Below are positions 10,829-23,364 of a stretch of 64,000 nt of DNA, one piece after another. The DNA is taken from contig JABACO010000004.1 of assembly GCA_013339895.1 (NCBI GenBank), positions 11,296,578-11,360,577 on the forward strand, given 5' to 3'. Within the stretch, counting starts at the first letter, position 1. Every line of letters starts with the position of its first letter. Both the position numbers and the translations under genes were made by a program. The notes below the pieces were generated by a model, which had not been told where the DNA came from, did no database searches, and worked only from the letters and a program-made list of their open reading frames with translations. This DNA comes from Ephydatia muelleri (lineage: Eukaryota > Porifera > Demospongiae > Spongillida > Spongillidae).

Positions 10829-13533
10829 CTAATGTGTGTAATAGTGTCCATATCTCACAGGAGGATGCCGATCCCTCTGAGGTCGATGATAAACCAACGG
10901 ATCATCTGATACCACTGCGTTATCTGTATCTGAATCATCATCATGTGCAAATCCTGCTGAACTTATAGATGGGTGTTCTGTGCCTAATAACTGCTCAGGA
11001 ACTTCATCTGACTCCAAACACTCACCCTCCCCTAGTGACTGTTCTGGTTCTCTTTGTATACTGCTCCTCTCAGGGTCACCATAACAAATCTTCAACCGAT
11101 TGCGATGAACAATTTGAGTTTTTGTAGTCCCAATCAATTGGATCTTGTAATTGACTGAACTCAATCGATCAATGACAGTATAGGGTCCCCTCCACAATGA
11201 TGACAGCTTCTTAGTGTGACCAGTCTTAATAGCTGGATTGAAAAGCCACACCCTGTCCCCAATCTTAAAGTCGATTCCTGCACATTGCCCATCATATGCA
11301 TCCTTCCTTTTCTTCTGCGCCACCTCAAGATTAATACGTATTGTGTCATAGGCACCCTTAAGCGTTCTCTGAACATCCTTGATGTATTGGGAGACAGTTC
11401 TGTCACTGTTTTCCTCCACATCAACTCTGCCCAACATGACATCAATAGGAAGTGCTGAAGAACGTCCAAAATTAGCCAGATATGGTGAGTACCCTGTCGT
11501 GTCATGAAGTGATGTTCTGTATGCAAATAAAGCCTTTTGTAGATGTTTATCCCAATCTCAATGATGCTCTCCCACCATCTTAGCCAGCATAGCTTCCACA
11601 GTGCGGTTAAAACGCTCCACTTGTCCATTTCCCTGTGGGTGGTACGCTGTAGTCCTGGTGCGTTGAATTCCAAGCAGCTGACAAAGCTTCTGGTTCACCT
11701 CTGCATTCAGATTGCTACCTTGGTCACTGTGTAGCTGAGTGGGTACACCATAACGACATATCACTTCATCCATCAATGTGCTTGTGAGAGTGAAACCATC
11801 AGTAACCTGTAAAGGAAAAGCCTCCACCCACTTACTGAACACATCAGTAACCACTAATATGTACTTGTTACCCTTATTGGTAACTGGTAAAGGACCCATT
11901 ATGTCCCATGAAATCTTCTCAAATGGGTAACTTGCCCTAATAGTACCCAATGGGGCCCGAGGAAGTGGCTGAGGCTGGTTTCTCTTTTGACATAGCTCGC
12001 AATCACGCACCCAATGTTCCACATCTGCTTCATACCCTGGCCAGTAGAACCGCTGTCGCACTTTCTCCATGGTACGCCTAACACCCATGTGACCAGCATT
12101 GTCATGTAGCTGTTTAAGAATTTCTGGTCTCAAATCTGTGGGTACCAACATCTGGATGTGAGGCTTGGAATCAGGTGACTCCTTAATTCGATGGCAGAGT
12201 ACTCCTTTGCAAATGAATAGTTTCTCACGCTGACGAGTAAGACCTGGTGGTGACTTCCCTTGCATCGATGCCTCCAGAACAGATGACATGTAGCTATCTT
12301 TAGCCTGTGCTTCCTTTATAACAGTGAAGTGATCTGATTCCTCGACTTCTGTGATGGCTGCAGCTAGTTGAGTGGATGGTGTCCTGGACAGCCCATCTGC
12401 ATTGCCATTTGCTGTGCCGGATTTGTGTTCAACTGAGAAATTGAACTGCTGCAAGAACATGGTCCATCTTGAAATACGTCCCCCAACATCCCTCAGGTTG
12501 TTAAGATGTACTAGAGGTTGATGGTCTGTCAATAAAACAAATTCATGTCCATATAGGTATGGATAGAACTCCTTCACGGCTTTGACTATGGCAAGAGCTT
12601 CCCGTTCAATTGTAGAATAATTCCTTTCCGCCTTCGTCAATTGCCTACTCCAATATGCAATGACCTTCTCTGCACCCTCTTGGACTTGGCTTAAAACAGC
12701 GCCAATAGCTGAATCTGACGCGTCAGTTGCAAGCAGGAACTTGCAATCAAACCGTGGAAAAGCTAGAATTGGTGGATTTGTCAATCGCCTTTTCAACTCC
12801 TGAAATGCTTCCGTGCAACATTCATTCCAATTGTACTGACGAACGCTCTTCTGGGTAAGCTTGAACAAAGGCCCCGCTATCCTTGAATAGTCCTGCACAA
12901 ACCTGCGGTAGTAATTTGATAGACCCAAAAACTGTCTAAGCTCTTTTACATTCCTTGGAACGGGGTAGTCGCCACAGCCTGTATTTTGGCTGGATCTGGT
13001 TCCACCCCTTGTGCGGATACTACATGGCCCAAATACTGCACTTTGGCCTGAGCGAAACGACACTTACTCACCTTCAATCTCAGACCTGCATTTTTGATTC
13101 TCTGGAGAACGTTTCTAAGTCGCACAAGGTGCTCTGAGAAAGTAGCACTATAGACTATAATGTCATCTATGTAGATTAGACATTGTTCGTCCGTTAGGCC
13201 TGCAAGCACACATGACATTAAACGCTGAAAACTCGACGGTGCGTTGGTTAGGCCAAATGGCATGACATTAAATTCAAAATGTCCTTCTGCAGTCGAAAAC
13301 GCTGTCTTCTCTTTATCTGCCTCCTCCAACTCAACTTGCCAATAGCCGGAGGCCAAATCTAAAGTTGTGAAAAGGGTCGAACCAGATAAAGAGGCCAAGG
13401 TCTCATCGATGCGAGGTAGCGGATAGGCATCCTTGTGCGTTACGTCATTTAACTTCCGAAAATCAATACAAAATCTCCAAGCTCCGTCTTTTTTTCTAAC
13501 CATCACTATCGGCGAAGACCATGGACTCGTAGC
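10829..13533 (-). pseudogene. Pol of the gypsy element: partial RT, RNase H, integrase
   Basis: Reading leftwards: reverse transcriptase from SPWSSPIVMVRKKDG through FCIDFRKLN, LDLASGYWQ and the catalytic YIDDI box (13530-12950); RNase H with LATDASDSAIGAVLSQ, TIEREALAIV, LLTDHQPL and GNADGLSR; integrase zinc-binding H-H-C-C (HMGVRRT...CELCQKRN), catalytic D (SWDIMGPLP), D (HSDQGSN) and E; then the C-terminal domain (VWLFNPAIKTG, WRGPYTVIDRL, IVHRNRLK). Lesions: one frameshift just after YLGHVVSAQGVEPDPAK (near 12960), one in-frame TGA near 11556 after VGEHH. The N-terminus is lost at the internal junction 13530. All the DDE and YxDD residues I can check are present. This element cannot make gag or a full pol itself. 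Confidence 0.85.
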
Positions 13534-13567
13534 ATAGGTTACGTAATATATTACGTAACCTATGCTA
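13530..13567. repeat. 38-bp perfect palindrome at the 5' junction of the element
   Basis: tagcataggttacgtaata followed by its exact reverse complement. The right half is the LTR terminus; the left half is the same LTR end inverted and fused directly to reverse transcriptase sequence. It marks where the 5' LTR, gag and the start of pol were lost. Confidence 0.9.
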
Positions 13568-13569
13568 CA

Positions 13570-13573
13570 ATAC
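13570..13573. repeat. Target-site duplication (right), atac
   Basis: Matches 10635-10638 on the other side of the retroelement. Confidence 0.75.
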
Positions 13574-14464
13574 CTGATGGATCACCACTACAGTTGATAA
13601 CGTGGTCTGGATTACACAAGGTGCAATAATTCTTTCTTACATGCAGGTGAAAAGGACTCTTGTTGACCATCCATTGTGATGAGGAGCTGGTGAGGACCAG
13701 CAGCCTGAGGTGTGAGGTTGATGGTGTAGGTACCATCCCTATAGTCCTTCACCTTTCCTGGGACAACTGCCCCATCATGTGACTTGGGCCTCAGCTCAGC
13801 CTTCACCTGTAGACCACCATATGGGTACCTCTCTCCCTTTGTGGTCATAGTCTCCACTTTGACAATGTAGTTATCCTCTTGGCCACTGACCATCTGCTTT
13901 GTGATAGAGACAGAGGCAAGTCTGTTATGTGACCAACTATGGAGAGCTCCTTAATAAGAGAATCGGTATTATAGAGACATGCACGTATATGTTACTATAC
14001 ACATTTGGATCGAGGGATATATTCTCAACCGTCTTCAAGGTGGCCTTCAGCTCAATTGGTAGCAGATCTCCATATGCTACCATCTCTTGGTCAGTGTGTG
14101 TCTGGAGGATGTGGGAAATCATCTCAGTGTAACGACCGATCTCATCTTGCATCTTCATCACTTGTTCCTTCTGGAGGGTCAGAGCTGTTGTCTTGGAAAG
14201 TGAAATGGCCTCCATCTCTGCAACAGTGACTTCTTCCTTTCTTCAATGGTTTGGTGGAGCTGCTCAAAGGCTTGGTTTATGATCAGTGTGACTTTATCTC
14301 TGGAAGCGTCAACTTGTTCTGCCATCTTGCCATTGGCATCGCTGGCTTGGGTCAGCTCTGAGGCCACTTCTTGAGTAAACACAAGTACCCCTCTCAAAGC
14401 ATCTCTATGGACTATTGCACTATTGCACATGTCAGCAATCCTGTGCAGTATATCTGCAGTAGAT
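13574..14464 (-). pseudogene. TRIM-NHL gene: B-box C-terminal coiled coil and filamin repeat
   Basis: Minus strand. The coiled coil begins after a likely splice acceptor (tacacag, 14465) with TADILHRIADMCNSAIVHRD and continues AEQVDASRDKVTLIINQAFE, EERKKSLL; after a one-base frame change near 14230 it continues EAISLSKTTALTLQKEQVMK and DEIGRYTEMISHILQTHTDQ. Around 13900-13970 a further frame change leads into a filamin/ABP280 repeat (ITKQMVSGQEDNYIVKVETM, YPYGGLQVKAELRPKSHDG, DYRDGTYTINLTPQAAGPHQ). Another shift near 13665 reaches the repeat end SPFHLHVRKNY. The next codons lead to GDPSG, where the gypsy element begins. RING and B-boxes would be upstream (above 14465) but are not visible to at least 15.7 kb. 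Three frame changes plus the insertion make this a pseudogene, or the region is poorly polished. Confidence 0.7.
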
Positions 14465-14469
14465 CTGTG

Positions 14470-16640
14470 TATGTATATAAAAGAGTGAGTGGAAATAGAA
14501 AGAAGGATAATATACTTTACAGGTGATGCTAGCCGTACGGCGTCATTGCATGACTCATCCGTTACAGGCGCATAAAACCTGGTTACGTTCTTACAATATA
14601 AATAAATATTTCAGTGTTTCAATGGTCGAATCCCTGACTCGTTATGGACTGCATGGAACGAAAATAATTCACTCATGATTCAAACTAGCAACAGTGAGAT
14701 TTGATTTTCACTAAATACGGAGCAACGTTTTGTATATAATAGATGGCGTACATGTAGGTCCTAAGTCCGAACTAGAGTGCCATTGTCATAATGGGAAAAT
14801 GCAGTGACAACATCTGCTTGAGATCACCAGGGAAAACTATTTAATTAAAATAAAAACACGCCCCCTTCAATTAATGTGATTCCACATAACATTTTACTCA
14901 CTACTCTTTCATAAAATAAGATCAGCGTTGGATATACATGTTTTTCAATGAGCTCGCTTAAATCAAGTTCCTAAAATTACTAACCTCCCACCAAATTCAT
15001 CACTCTCTGTCGCTGCAATGCACGGGAATCAGTCACAACGCTGCACGCTTATCAGAAACAATTTGCACGTTGAGCCAATAAACTTCCCCGTGACAACTCT
15101 CTCGAACTAAATTACACATTTGAAGTGAAATGGCGTATCCTCTCATCACATCAGACCGACAGGTTTCCAGCAGCGACATGACCCTGTCACACATCTCTGA
15201 GTATGGAACAATTTTTATTTTCGATCGAAATGCAAGATTATTACACTAGATAGCTGGATGTTCTTGATTCAGCCTTCCAGCGCACAATTCAATTTCAAAT
15301 CGACAATTTGGGAATAGCGCTCAACGCGAAGCGTGTACAAAGCAACGGTGAGGCTCAAAGTATTAAAAAAAGGCTAGAGCTGTACATTTACCCCGGTGTT
15401 CAAGGGGACACCCCACCCTTCCCCTATGATGGTAGGAACCCGCGAAATTGCTGGCAGAATGGGGTTGGTGCGGGAGGGGTGTGTGAGTTGCATGAAGCGG
15501 AAACAAAATATGCAGATATAATTTGTCATTCTTGAGAGTGGGTTCAATGAGAAGGTACAATCACTGACGGAGGTACGAAGGGATTGGAGGGGGAGGCCCC
15601 GGTAGGGATGCTTTCTTTCCACTCCCAGTTAGCAGCTAGTCTGCGACCCCAGCTCGATAGCTGGTCGATGTATTGAATGCTTACCTAACTTATTCCAATG
15701 CCATTATTTATTTAATCAATTTCAATGGTGCATACGTAATAAAATAGTTAGACATTAAACCGAGCCGAGGGATTTAGAATCTGTACTGTACCCGAAGACA
15801 CTACTAAAGGCCCGAGGATACTAAATCACATGAATCACGATGTTTTCAGTGAAATGTTCGATGGAACTGACAAACGTTGCAGTTAATTGTACATTCGTGT
15901 GCAATTTCCATAGAAAATTTTATAAACGTTGATTATTAATACCTAAACTATATATAAAGATTCAACTTCGGTATTGCCTCACGTAAAATCTTGATCTCGC
16001 TGGGATAAAAGCCAAACCTTTGTATTGAATGTTTTCTTTCAAAACGCCACTTTCCATAGACTTGCACTTATAAATCGTACCATTAATTAGTAATTCGTAG
16101 ACTGTGATTTTGTGGGCCCTCTGAATTAGAGCAAATGCAGTTAAAATTAATTAAGTAATTCTGGTGTCAACTATTTTAGTGCGCGCTGTTCCTCCCTCCC
16201 CCCCCCCCCCCCCTTCTCCCCGCCCACAGTTCCAGATTTTAAAATTGTTGGGTCACTACATTCTAAGATCAAATTAACTCCATTTTGGTTGCGGGGTGGG
16301 GTACCATTCCAGCTATGTGCCAGACATCTCAGCATCATTCCTAGTTTTATGCTACAAGATTTGTTGCAACAATTGAGTACATGTACACGACGCCTATACT
16401 AGGTACGGGTATATTTTTTTCAAACGCTATATTTTGCACCAAGTTTGGTACTGCTTTAAAGAGCAAATTAAATGAATTAAAATGATATGTGAAACGTGGC
16501 ATTTGCATAAGCAGTGAAAAAGTTATAGCGATCCAAACATCGGATTTTGCGACTATGGTAATCCATGCGGTAGCGCATAAAAAATCTATAATATAATCAC
16601 ACCAAATTTTTTTTACAAGTCTTGCACACACATAAGAAGT
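14470..16640. other. No gene recognised
   Basis: The intron or upstream flank of the TRIM-NHL remnant, then AT-rich sequence. A 16-C run lies at 16198-16213. Open frames at 15308-15622 overlap on both strands and show no domain. No RING or B-box cysteine pattern found. Confidence 0.4.
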
Positions 16641-16651
16641 ATAGAATAGTG

Positions 16652-18605
16652 TTATACATCAATTTCACTAATGTACAAATCATCTGTGATATAGTCAACT
16701 AAGAATTCATATAGCGTCATTGAAACATCATCTCCGTCTTCTTGACTGCTTCCTCGTTTCCAATAAGTAGCAGTTACCTTATACCCTTTACAATTTTTAG
16801 ATAACTTTGCTGCTACAATTTTACCTTGGTATAATACATTTTCTTCGTTAACAAACCACAAATGTTCAAAGCAGAGTCCATCAATCACTTCTGGATTGGC
16901 AAGAATTGCTTTTGTGGGATTCATCCATCTCTGGAACTCTATATACAATTCTGCATTGCCTTCTGCAACACTCTGTATTTTCTTTTGTAACTTTCTTCGA
17001 TAACTGCTATCTTTTTTCTGGTTTCTTTCCAATAGTCGTTTATCCTGCTCCTTACCAACATTTAGTTCATGGGTGTGAAGAAGCAACTTCATCTTTTGAG
17101 CCTGTCCTATACAAAATTTAAAATTTTTTCCTGCTCATTGTGAGGTTTTGAACAAAGCCATGGTAACATTTTATTTATTTTAGACTTAACCTTTGCATCA
17201 ACAAATCCAATGTTCACATTATGTGCATTTCTAAAATGATAATCAGCTAATCCAAGAGTTTTCTCTGCAAACATATTATGTGCAGGGGCAGAGAGCGTTT
17301 GACTTGCCATAGGTGTTGGAATGTTGGATAGATTACCCTCAATGTAATCATACATTTGTCATTCAATTACTTCTATGATACCAGTTATAAGTCGGAACAA
17401 AATTTCATTCAAGCTTGCTTTCTCCAGTGCATTCATTAAATTAAAATTACTTTGTAAACACTGCAGTATAACATCTGTCTCTTTGTCCAAATCTATCCAA
17501 ATATATCTGTACACGTTGTTAAGACAAGTAATGGGCAATCCTTTAATGATTTTAGGTACTGTAAACATGTCTTAATGTATGAAATAGTATCGAGGTTAGT
17601 GATGCTAGGATTTCCATATAGCTGTTTCATCCAAGGCCCAGTCACTAATTTTCCAATAATGCCGAGTGCTTGCAATTACAATAGTTTGTCATTTATTAAG
17701 TCTTATGTCCTTCTGTAATGCTGATCGCAAGCTAGTAGTATTACGACATGAAGTATCTAAATAGATCAAAAGTTTTTCTCTTAAATAGTATAACACACCT
17801 GCCAGATGGAATACAACATGGAATCGGTTTCCTACATAGCGCACAATGATTCCAGGCTTGATATTTTCTTGACTCAAAGATTGTTTAAATCCTCCTGGGT
17901 CACCTTTACTTGTTTAAAGCACATCTTTGTCATAGCATACATTAAATTAACTGCACAACAACCATTTCCAAATGTATCACTAGCACTATTATACTCCTTA
18001 TCATATACCTTTAGTAGATCTGTGCACCTTTTGGCAATCCCATCTAGAGGGTGCACATTGCATTTGAGCTCTAGTAGTTCAATGTCAAGTGATGATTAAA
18101 GACTCTGAACTACACAATGGTTCACTGCTACTCTGTCAGTAAGGGTGTTCTTCAACTTGGTTTGTATTGGGTCAAGTTTGTGATATTCAGCAAATGAACT
18201 TACAATAACATTAAAACAGGTCTGAATATGGGAAGCATAATCATCTGTTGTACCCCCAGCTAATTGAGGCACATAGGAAGTGAGAGGAACTGTTGCAATG
18301 CAATTCCAAGCCATTTCTTATTGCTGAAACCTGTAGTGCATTGTCTGCACTGATATCACCACTAAAACCTTCAATCAACTTCTTAAAATAAATCTTCTGC
18401 AGTCTTCATCCTAATTTAGAAAAATACACACTAACAGATCGTTACAGCATGCTAACATCTTAAAAGGGTTAAATATAGGGTTGTAAGCACACTGGAAAGT
18501 TGCACAGTCATGCGTTAGTTCCATTTTCGCCGCAATGTACAATATGATATCTGGGGACGAGTCACTACCTGAGAAAATCTGGGGTATGCCTTGGGCATCG
18601 GCCAA
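16652..18605 (-). pseudogene. Transposase-like family X, copy 2 (longer)
   Basis: Minus strand, read leftwards: GGTTDDYASHIQTCFNVIVS and NTLTDRVAVNHCVVQ (18314-18100); LKCNVHPLDGIAKRC and DTFGNGCCAVNLMYAMTKMC (18060-17880); IVRYVGNRFHVVFHLAGVLY, TSCRNTTSLRSALQKDIRL (17870-17690); ALGIIGKLVTGPWMKQLYGN (17675); GIIEVIE-stop-QMYDYIEGNL (17370-17340); SAPAHNMFAEKTLGLADYHF and AKVKSKINKMLPWL (17290-17160); a basic helix and the end LWFVNEENVLYQGKI...YEFLVDYITDDLYI (17092-16655). The last third aligns in order with 4658-5494. TDR-x-x-VN, an H-P-L motif and G-x-R-x-H-V are conserved-looking. Several frameshifts and one in-frame TGA (about 17354) break it. I recall similar uncharacterised repeat proteins in cnidarians and sponges; transposase function is inference. 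Confidence 0.55.
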
Positions 18606-19283
18606 AAATTATGGTATTTTCATAGTATGTAGATTTATAGCAAAACTGCGTTTATAAATACTTCTTTTTACGGTACCCTCGAAAATAATGGTAGTCTTTA
18701 TTTAGAGTTAAACTTTGTTAACGCTATAAGGTACTCAAAGGTAAGAAATGTTCTTAAAAAGTTGCAAAACCATGTTATAGGGGCAGTGCTTAACCACCTA
18801 ACAACGTTTGACGTAAGTTGGCTTCATGCATAGCACGTGCCATATTTAAACACATAGGCTGTTGGATGACACTTTGGGCATCAACCAAAGTTCGTGAAAT
18901 TTGAAATCCATATAGATTAAGACCTGGGGAGTACCTACATCTGATCGGTTTCCCGGTACCTCTAAAGAAAAAAAAGTTCTACCAAACCTAAAGGGTACAT
19001 ATTATTTCTACGCGCCAGAAATTTTGAACTAAACGTTTCAAATAAACCAGAGCTGTGTCATAGCATAGACAATGTATCGACATACCCATAAATCCAGAAA
19101 CAGTCCACAACAGCGATCAAACGAACACAAACCAGCTTTCACTCGAATTTAATGCACCTGAACAATTTGCAACCCGCGTCACAATTTTTACTTAATATTG
19201 GATCACCAATTTTTCGGTACTCGTACGTGAAATATGCCGGTACCTACCTATACCATATACGCCAGACCTGCAATACATGTGGG

Positions 19284-19286
<3 letters not shown>

Positions 19287-19373
<87 letters not shown>

Positions 19374-19384
19374 TAGAGAGAGAG
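19287..19384. repeat. (GA)n microsatellite, about 98 bp
   Basis: Nearly pure GA with three GATA interruptions at its 3' end. Reading frames across it give RE or ER repeats and are not genes. Confidence 0.95.
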
Positions 19385-19430
19385 CTCATACTAGATTAGT
19401 CTCTAGCGATAGCTCTAGACGCTATTATCT

Positions 19431-19595
19431 CTAGCCTCTCTCTCTCATCTCTTCTACTCGTCTCTCTCATGCTACTCGCTCTCTCTCTCCTCCCTCCTCT
19501 GCTCTCCTCGCGCTCTATCCTATCTCCTCTCTCTCGCTTCTCTCTCTCTCTCCTCTCTCTCGCTCTTCTCTGCTCGCTCTCTCTCTCTCTCTCCT

Positions 19596-19635
<40 letters not shown>

Positions 19636-19655
19636 GTCTCTCCTCTCTCTCTCTA
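19431..19655. repeat. CT-rich imperfect microsatellite, about 225 bp
   Basis: Degenerate CT tract with GCT, CGT and CCT interruptions, only about 45 bp after the GA array, so the two are complementary and can pair as a long hairpin. No gene. Confidence 0.9.
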
Positions 19656-19699
19656 ACTCGTCTCTGACGTTCGCTATTTTCTTCTCATACTACATATGT

Positions 19700-22160
19700 A
19701 CATGTAAGTGAAAGGAAGTGAATTCTGCAGACTAAAATGAAGTATAATCTTAGCCATACTTACTGTATGTAGATGCAGTTGTGGTATTGTACACGTATAT
19801 GCAGGTATATGTTAGAGTGGATCCAGGGAGCACCGGAAGGGAGCGGGAGGTGAATGTGTCCCCTCCCGCGCGAAGTGCGGAAAACTTTGAGTACAGCAGT
19901 ATTCTTAGATGAATTGAAAAAAAAGCACAATTGCATGTTCATATGAGATTACTATATTTAGCTACCACTCAATACAACAACATGAGCGTACATTTAGTTA
20001 CATTATGCACTTTGTCATATTCAATGAGGCGAAGAGCTGCTTTTGAAAAAAAAAACATTGTGAACATTGAAGATAAGTTATAATGAATTTTAGTCTTCCT
20101 TCACTCATACTGGAGCTTTTGAATCTTCAAAAGCCAGAAAAAAAATCACAGCAAAACCCCCCCCTCATGGAATCAATTCTTGATTTCAATTGTTTTATCA
20201 CACATTCTGGTACAAAATGTTGGCAACTGGTACAAGATGTTAGCATTTTGGACCAGAATGCAAGTGATAAATCAATTGGAAATCAAGATTAATTCCACAA
20301 GTTTTGGTTTGGCTGTGGATCTCTCAGCTTTGCAATTGTCACTGGTAATCGAAAATAAACAGTACAGGTTTGGGAAGGTGTCTTGGTCACAACATACAGT
20401 ATAAGGGATTGCAGCAAGGTGCTGGGCAAATGCATCGTCCTTACACCTAGACAACTAGTCTTTTCAAATCTCTAGCTCCACATCCACGTACAAGCCGCCT
20501 TCGTATCGGGGCAAATCATTTTACTGGTAAATCTTCAAATTTTGAATGCGGATGCTCTTAACCGATTATACGCGGAGACGCAAATTTGCTACGCAGCCTG
20601 ACCGTGTATAGCATGACATTACCAGTGGTTATTGTAAACGAATGATTGTTATACCAACAGGGTCTGTGCAAAAGTTAAATAGCTATATCTTACAGTGTTC
20701 ATGTAGGTGAGGGATGCAGCGCATGATAAGGTCTGACACTGCACACTCAGGCTGACTCAGCGCACATACACGGCTATCAACACATTACTATATACCGAAT
20801 ATACGTACATTCATATAACAACATACGTATTGCTCAATCAGAGACATTATATACAAATGATCATCTCTGGCTCAAAAGAGTTGCGTCGATCACAACCACT
20901 GCTAAACGAAACTTCACAATATCACAAAAAATAGCCTCTCTGAAAAATTCCACGCGGTATATACAGTATGAACGTTTCTGATACCATGCATGAAAAATAA
21001 TAAACATGTTACAATTCCACGTATAATCGGTTAAAATCTTGTTGTTCAATGTACAAAATTTCACCAGGAACCAGCTGTAACAATAGACGCTTTTCGTCAC
21101 TCGGATATTAGCTGTGTACTAACATGTATTAATTTATATTGTGTGCACCAACTTGGCGGACGTGTATCGATTTATAATGTGTATGTTAGATTACGGAGCA
21201 ATCACATGACACATGAAAAAGATCTACAGATCAAATTGACCTTGTCGTTTACTAATTTCTGTATCTGGCATAATCTTGGTGGTAATTATTATGAATGCAG
21301 AGTTGTAATTGCATTGCCCAACCCTGTCACCAATGAATATACTGAAGTCCGATGAAAAAGAAGCAGTAACAGCTTTTATTTGCAAGTGAAAAACTATCCG
21401 ACGTGAGCGCAAGATAATAAACCGAAACATGTGCGAACAATAGCATTGAACAATAAAGAGGCCAATGTCGATAATGGCGCACTGTAGCCAATACTGACCT
21501 CAGTATTACAATTCTTTGTTAAGCCGTAAGCTGTTACACGATGACGTAACGTACACGTATAATTGGGTATACAAAATCAAGAAGGTGATTTTTTTTTTAG
21601 TAGATCAATAGGAAAAAAAAGATTCAGGCCTGTTGAGAGCATTTGACACTATACACTAGAATTTATATTTCATTAAAGAAGGTGGATTTTAGTGTCTGGA
21701 GTCCAGTAAAACAGTATTGACAGCTTTTTAGACAATGTAATTTGTCTGATTTTGGTGTGTACTTTGGTCAATAATTCTACTGAGTCAGCCACTCAGTCAT
21801 GCATGTGCAGATTAATACAATTGGACTGGATTCGACTAAATCTATATGGAGTTTCTCAATCAAGGAAAATTATTTAATTAACTGGTTATTGTTGCTAAAA
21901 ATCCTATCAGCAAAGGAAGACATGCTCATAGAAAAATATGTTAACTGAAATGGTAAAAATTTGATTCAAACCTCAAAAAGCCTCAAAAATTAAGCACATT
22001 ATGAAATAAAAAAATCAAGATTTCAAATGTTAATAACTAATAAATGATCGGAATTTAAACAATATAAGTTGCAATTATTACAAGTTAATGAACATGGTGA
22101 AGCTTTGAATGAAGTTATATAGTTAAGTTGAAGTCATATAATTTAGTATTTAAACTGCAT
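19700..22160. other. No gene recognised
   Basis: AT-rich. 20200-20265 holds a small internal duplication (tggtacaaaatgttgg, ctggtacaagatgtta). Short open frames have no recognisable features. Confidence 0.4.
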
Positions 22161-22168
22161 GATGTTGT

Positions 22169-22327
22169 CGGGAGGTATTAATTGCTGTCACCAGCAGCTA
22201 CGTCAGATCACGGCTCGCTTTTGCAGGGGTTCGAGCAGTGAGCCTCTGTCTTAGAGGATCTCGCACCAAATGGAGAAGTGGGCTGGGGTTTAATGATGGT
22301 GCTCCTCTGGCCTCATTCATGGAGTAA
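22169..22327 (+). other. Short GC-richer open stretch, unidentified
   Basis: A GC-richer island in AT-rich surroundings with an open plus frame ending at 22327 (VTSSYVRSRLAFAGVRAVSL, then GSRTKWRSGLGFNDGAPLAS and FME-stop). No start codon and no recognised domain. It lies 400-600 bp upstream of a retroelement 3' end (22914) and may belong to it. Low confidence. Confidence 0.2.
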
Positions 22328-22709
22328 ATTTTTTGACTTATTTTTTCTCTTTTTAATTACTTAAGTATCATCTAATTGTATGTATTTCATGTTTTTTAAA
22401 GTATTGTTCATTGTAAAAATATATTAAAAATAAAATAAAATTTGTTTGATATTAGCTAATTAATAATGTATCATTAATTTTCATCAGCATGTCTTCCCAC
22501 AACAGTAGAATGTTTATCAGCAATTATAAGTTAAACTACTCTTTACAGTAAATCTTTTATCAATTTTATGAAACACCTCAAATTAAAATTAAATGAATAA
22601 CTATGCTGGTGTTTAAAAACTCCAGTAAATTTAACTGCATGTTCACCCAGACTAAGTGCCACTTGATTGCTTCAACCTCGTATTGTGCAAGCACAGGCAG
22701 CTATACTTC

Positions 22710-23012
<303 letters not shown>

Positions 23013-23364
23013 TAATTACCCAGGACCTAATTGAATTATAATAATTTTAATACTTATGTGCTTATTGCTTGTGTTTGAATGTGAAATTTTATATTATTAT
23101 TAATAAAACGCAGCTATTAATATAAATGAATTTATAGACATACAATGCGCAAAATACGAACTGGGTTATTAGCATCTGAAAGGTGAAAAGATAAAATCAA
23201 ATGCTTTCTAATTATACAACCATGTCTGACCACATTTAATAAATTAAACCATTTATAAATTAAGTATTCACCGAAATTTATTTAAATTGATTTGGTAGAT
23301 GCCATATTATTAAATCAAATGAAGTTTAATGTGGGTTGATATTACGACGGCGCTGTTCATACAT

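Larger units (their letters stand above)
10639..13569 (-). mobile_element. Ty3/gypsy LTR retrotransposon, 5'-deleted
   Basis: A 2931-bp element on the minus strand bounded by tgta...taca ends and flanked by 4-bp duplications (atac). It has a complete 152-bp 3' LTR, a purine-rich tract (gagggagtga on the minus strand) just inside it, and pol from mid reverse transcriptase to the integrase C-terminus. The 5' LTR, gag, protease and the first part of reverse transcriptase are missing. Only about 26 bp of the 5' LTR remains, followed by an inverted copy of that LTR end. The insertion disrupts the first NHL repeat of a TRIM-NHL gene. The few coding lesions suggest a recent insertion; without an intact 5' LTR its age cannot be read from LTR divergence. 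Confidence 0.85.

Noticed and set aside
19152..19711. Open frames with Arg-Glu or Ser-Leu repeats
   Set aside because: They come from the GA and CT microsatellites.
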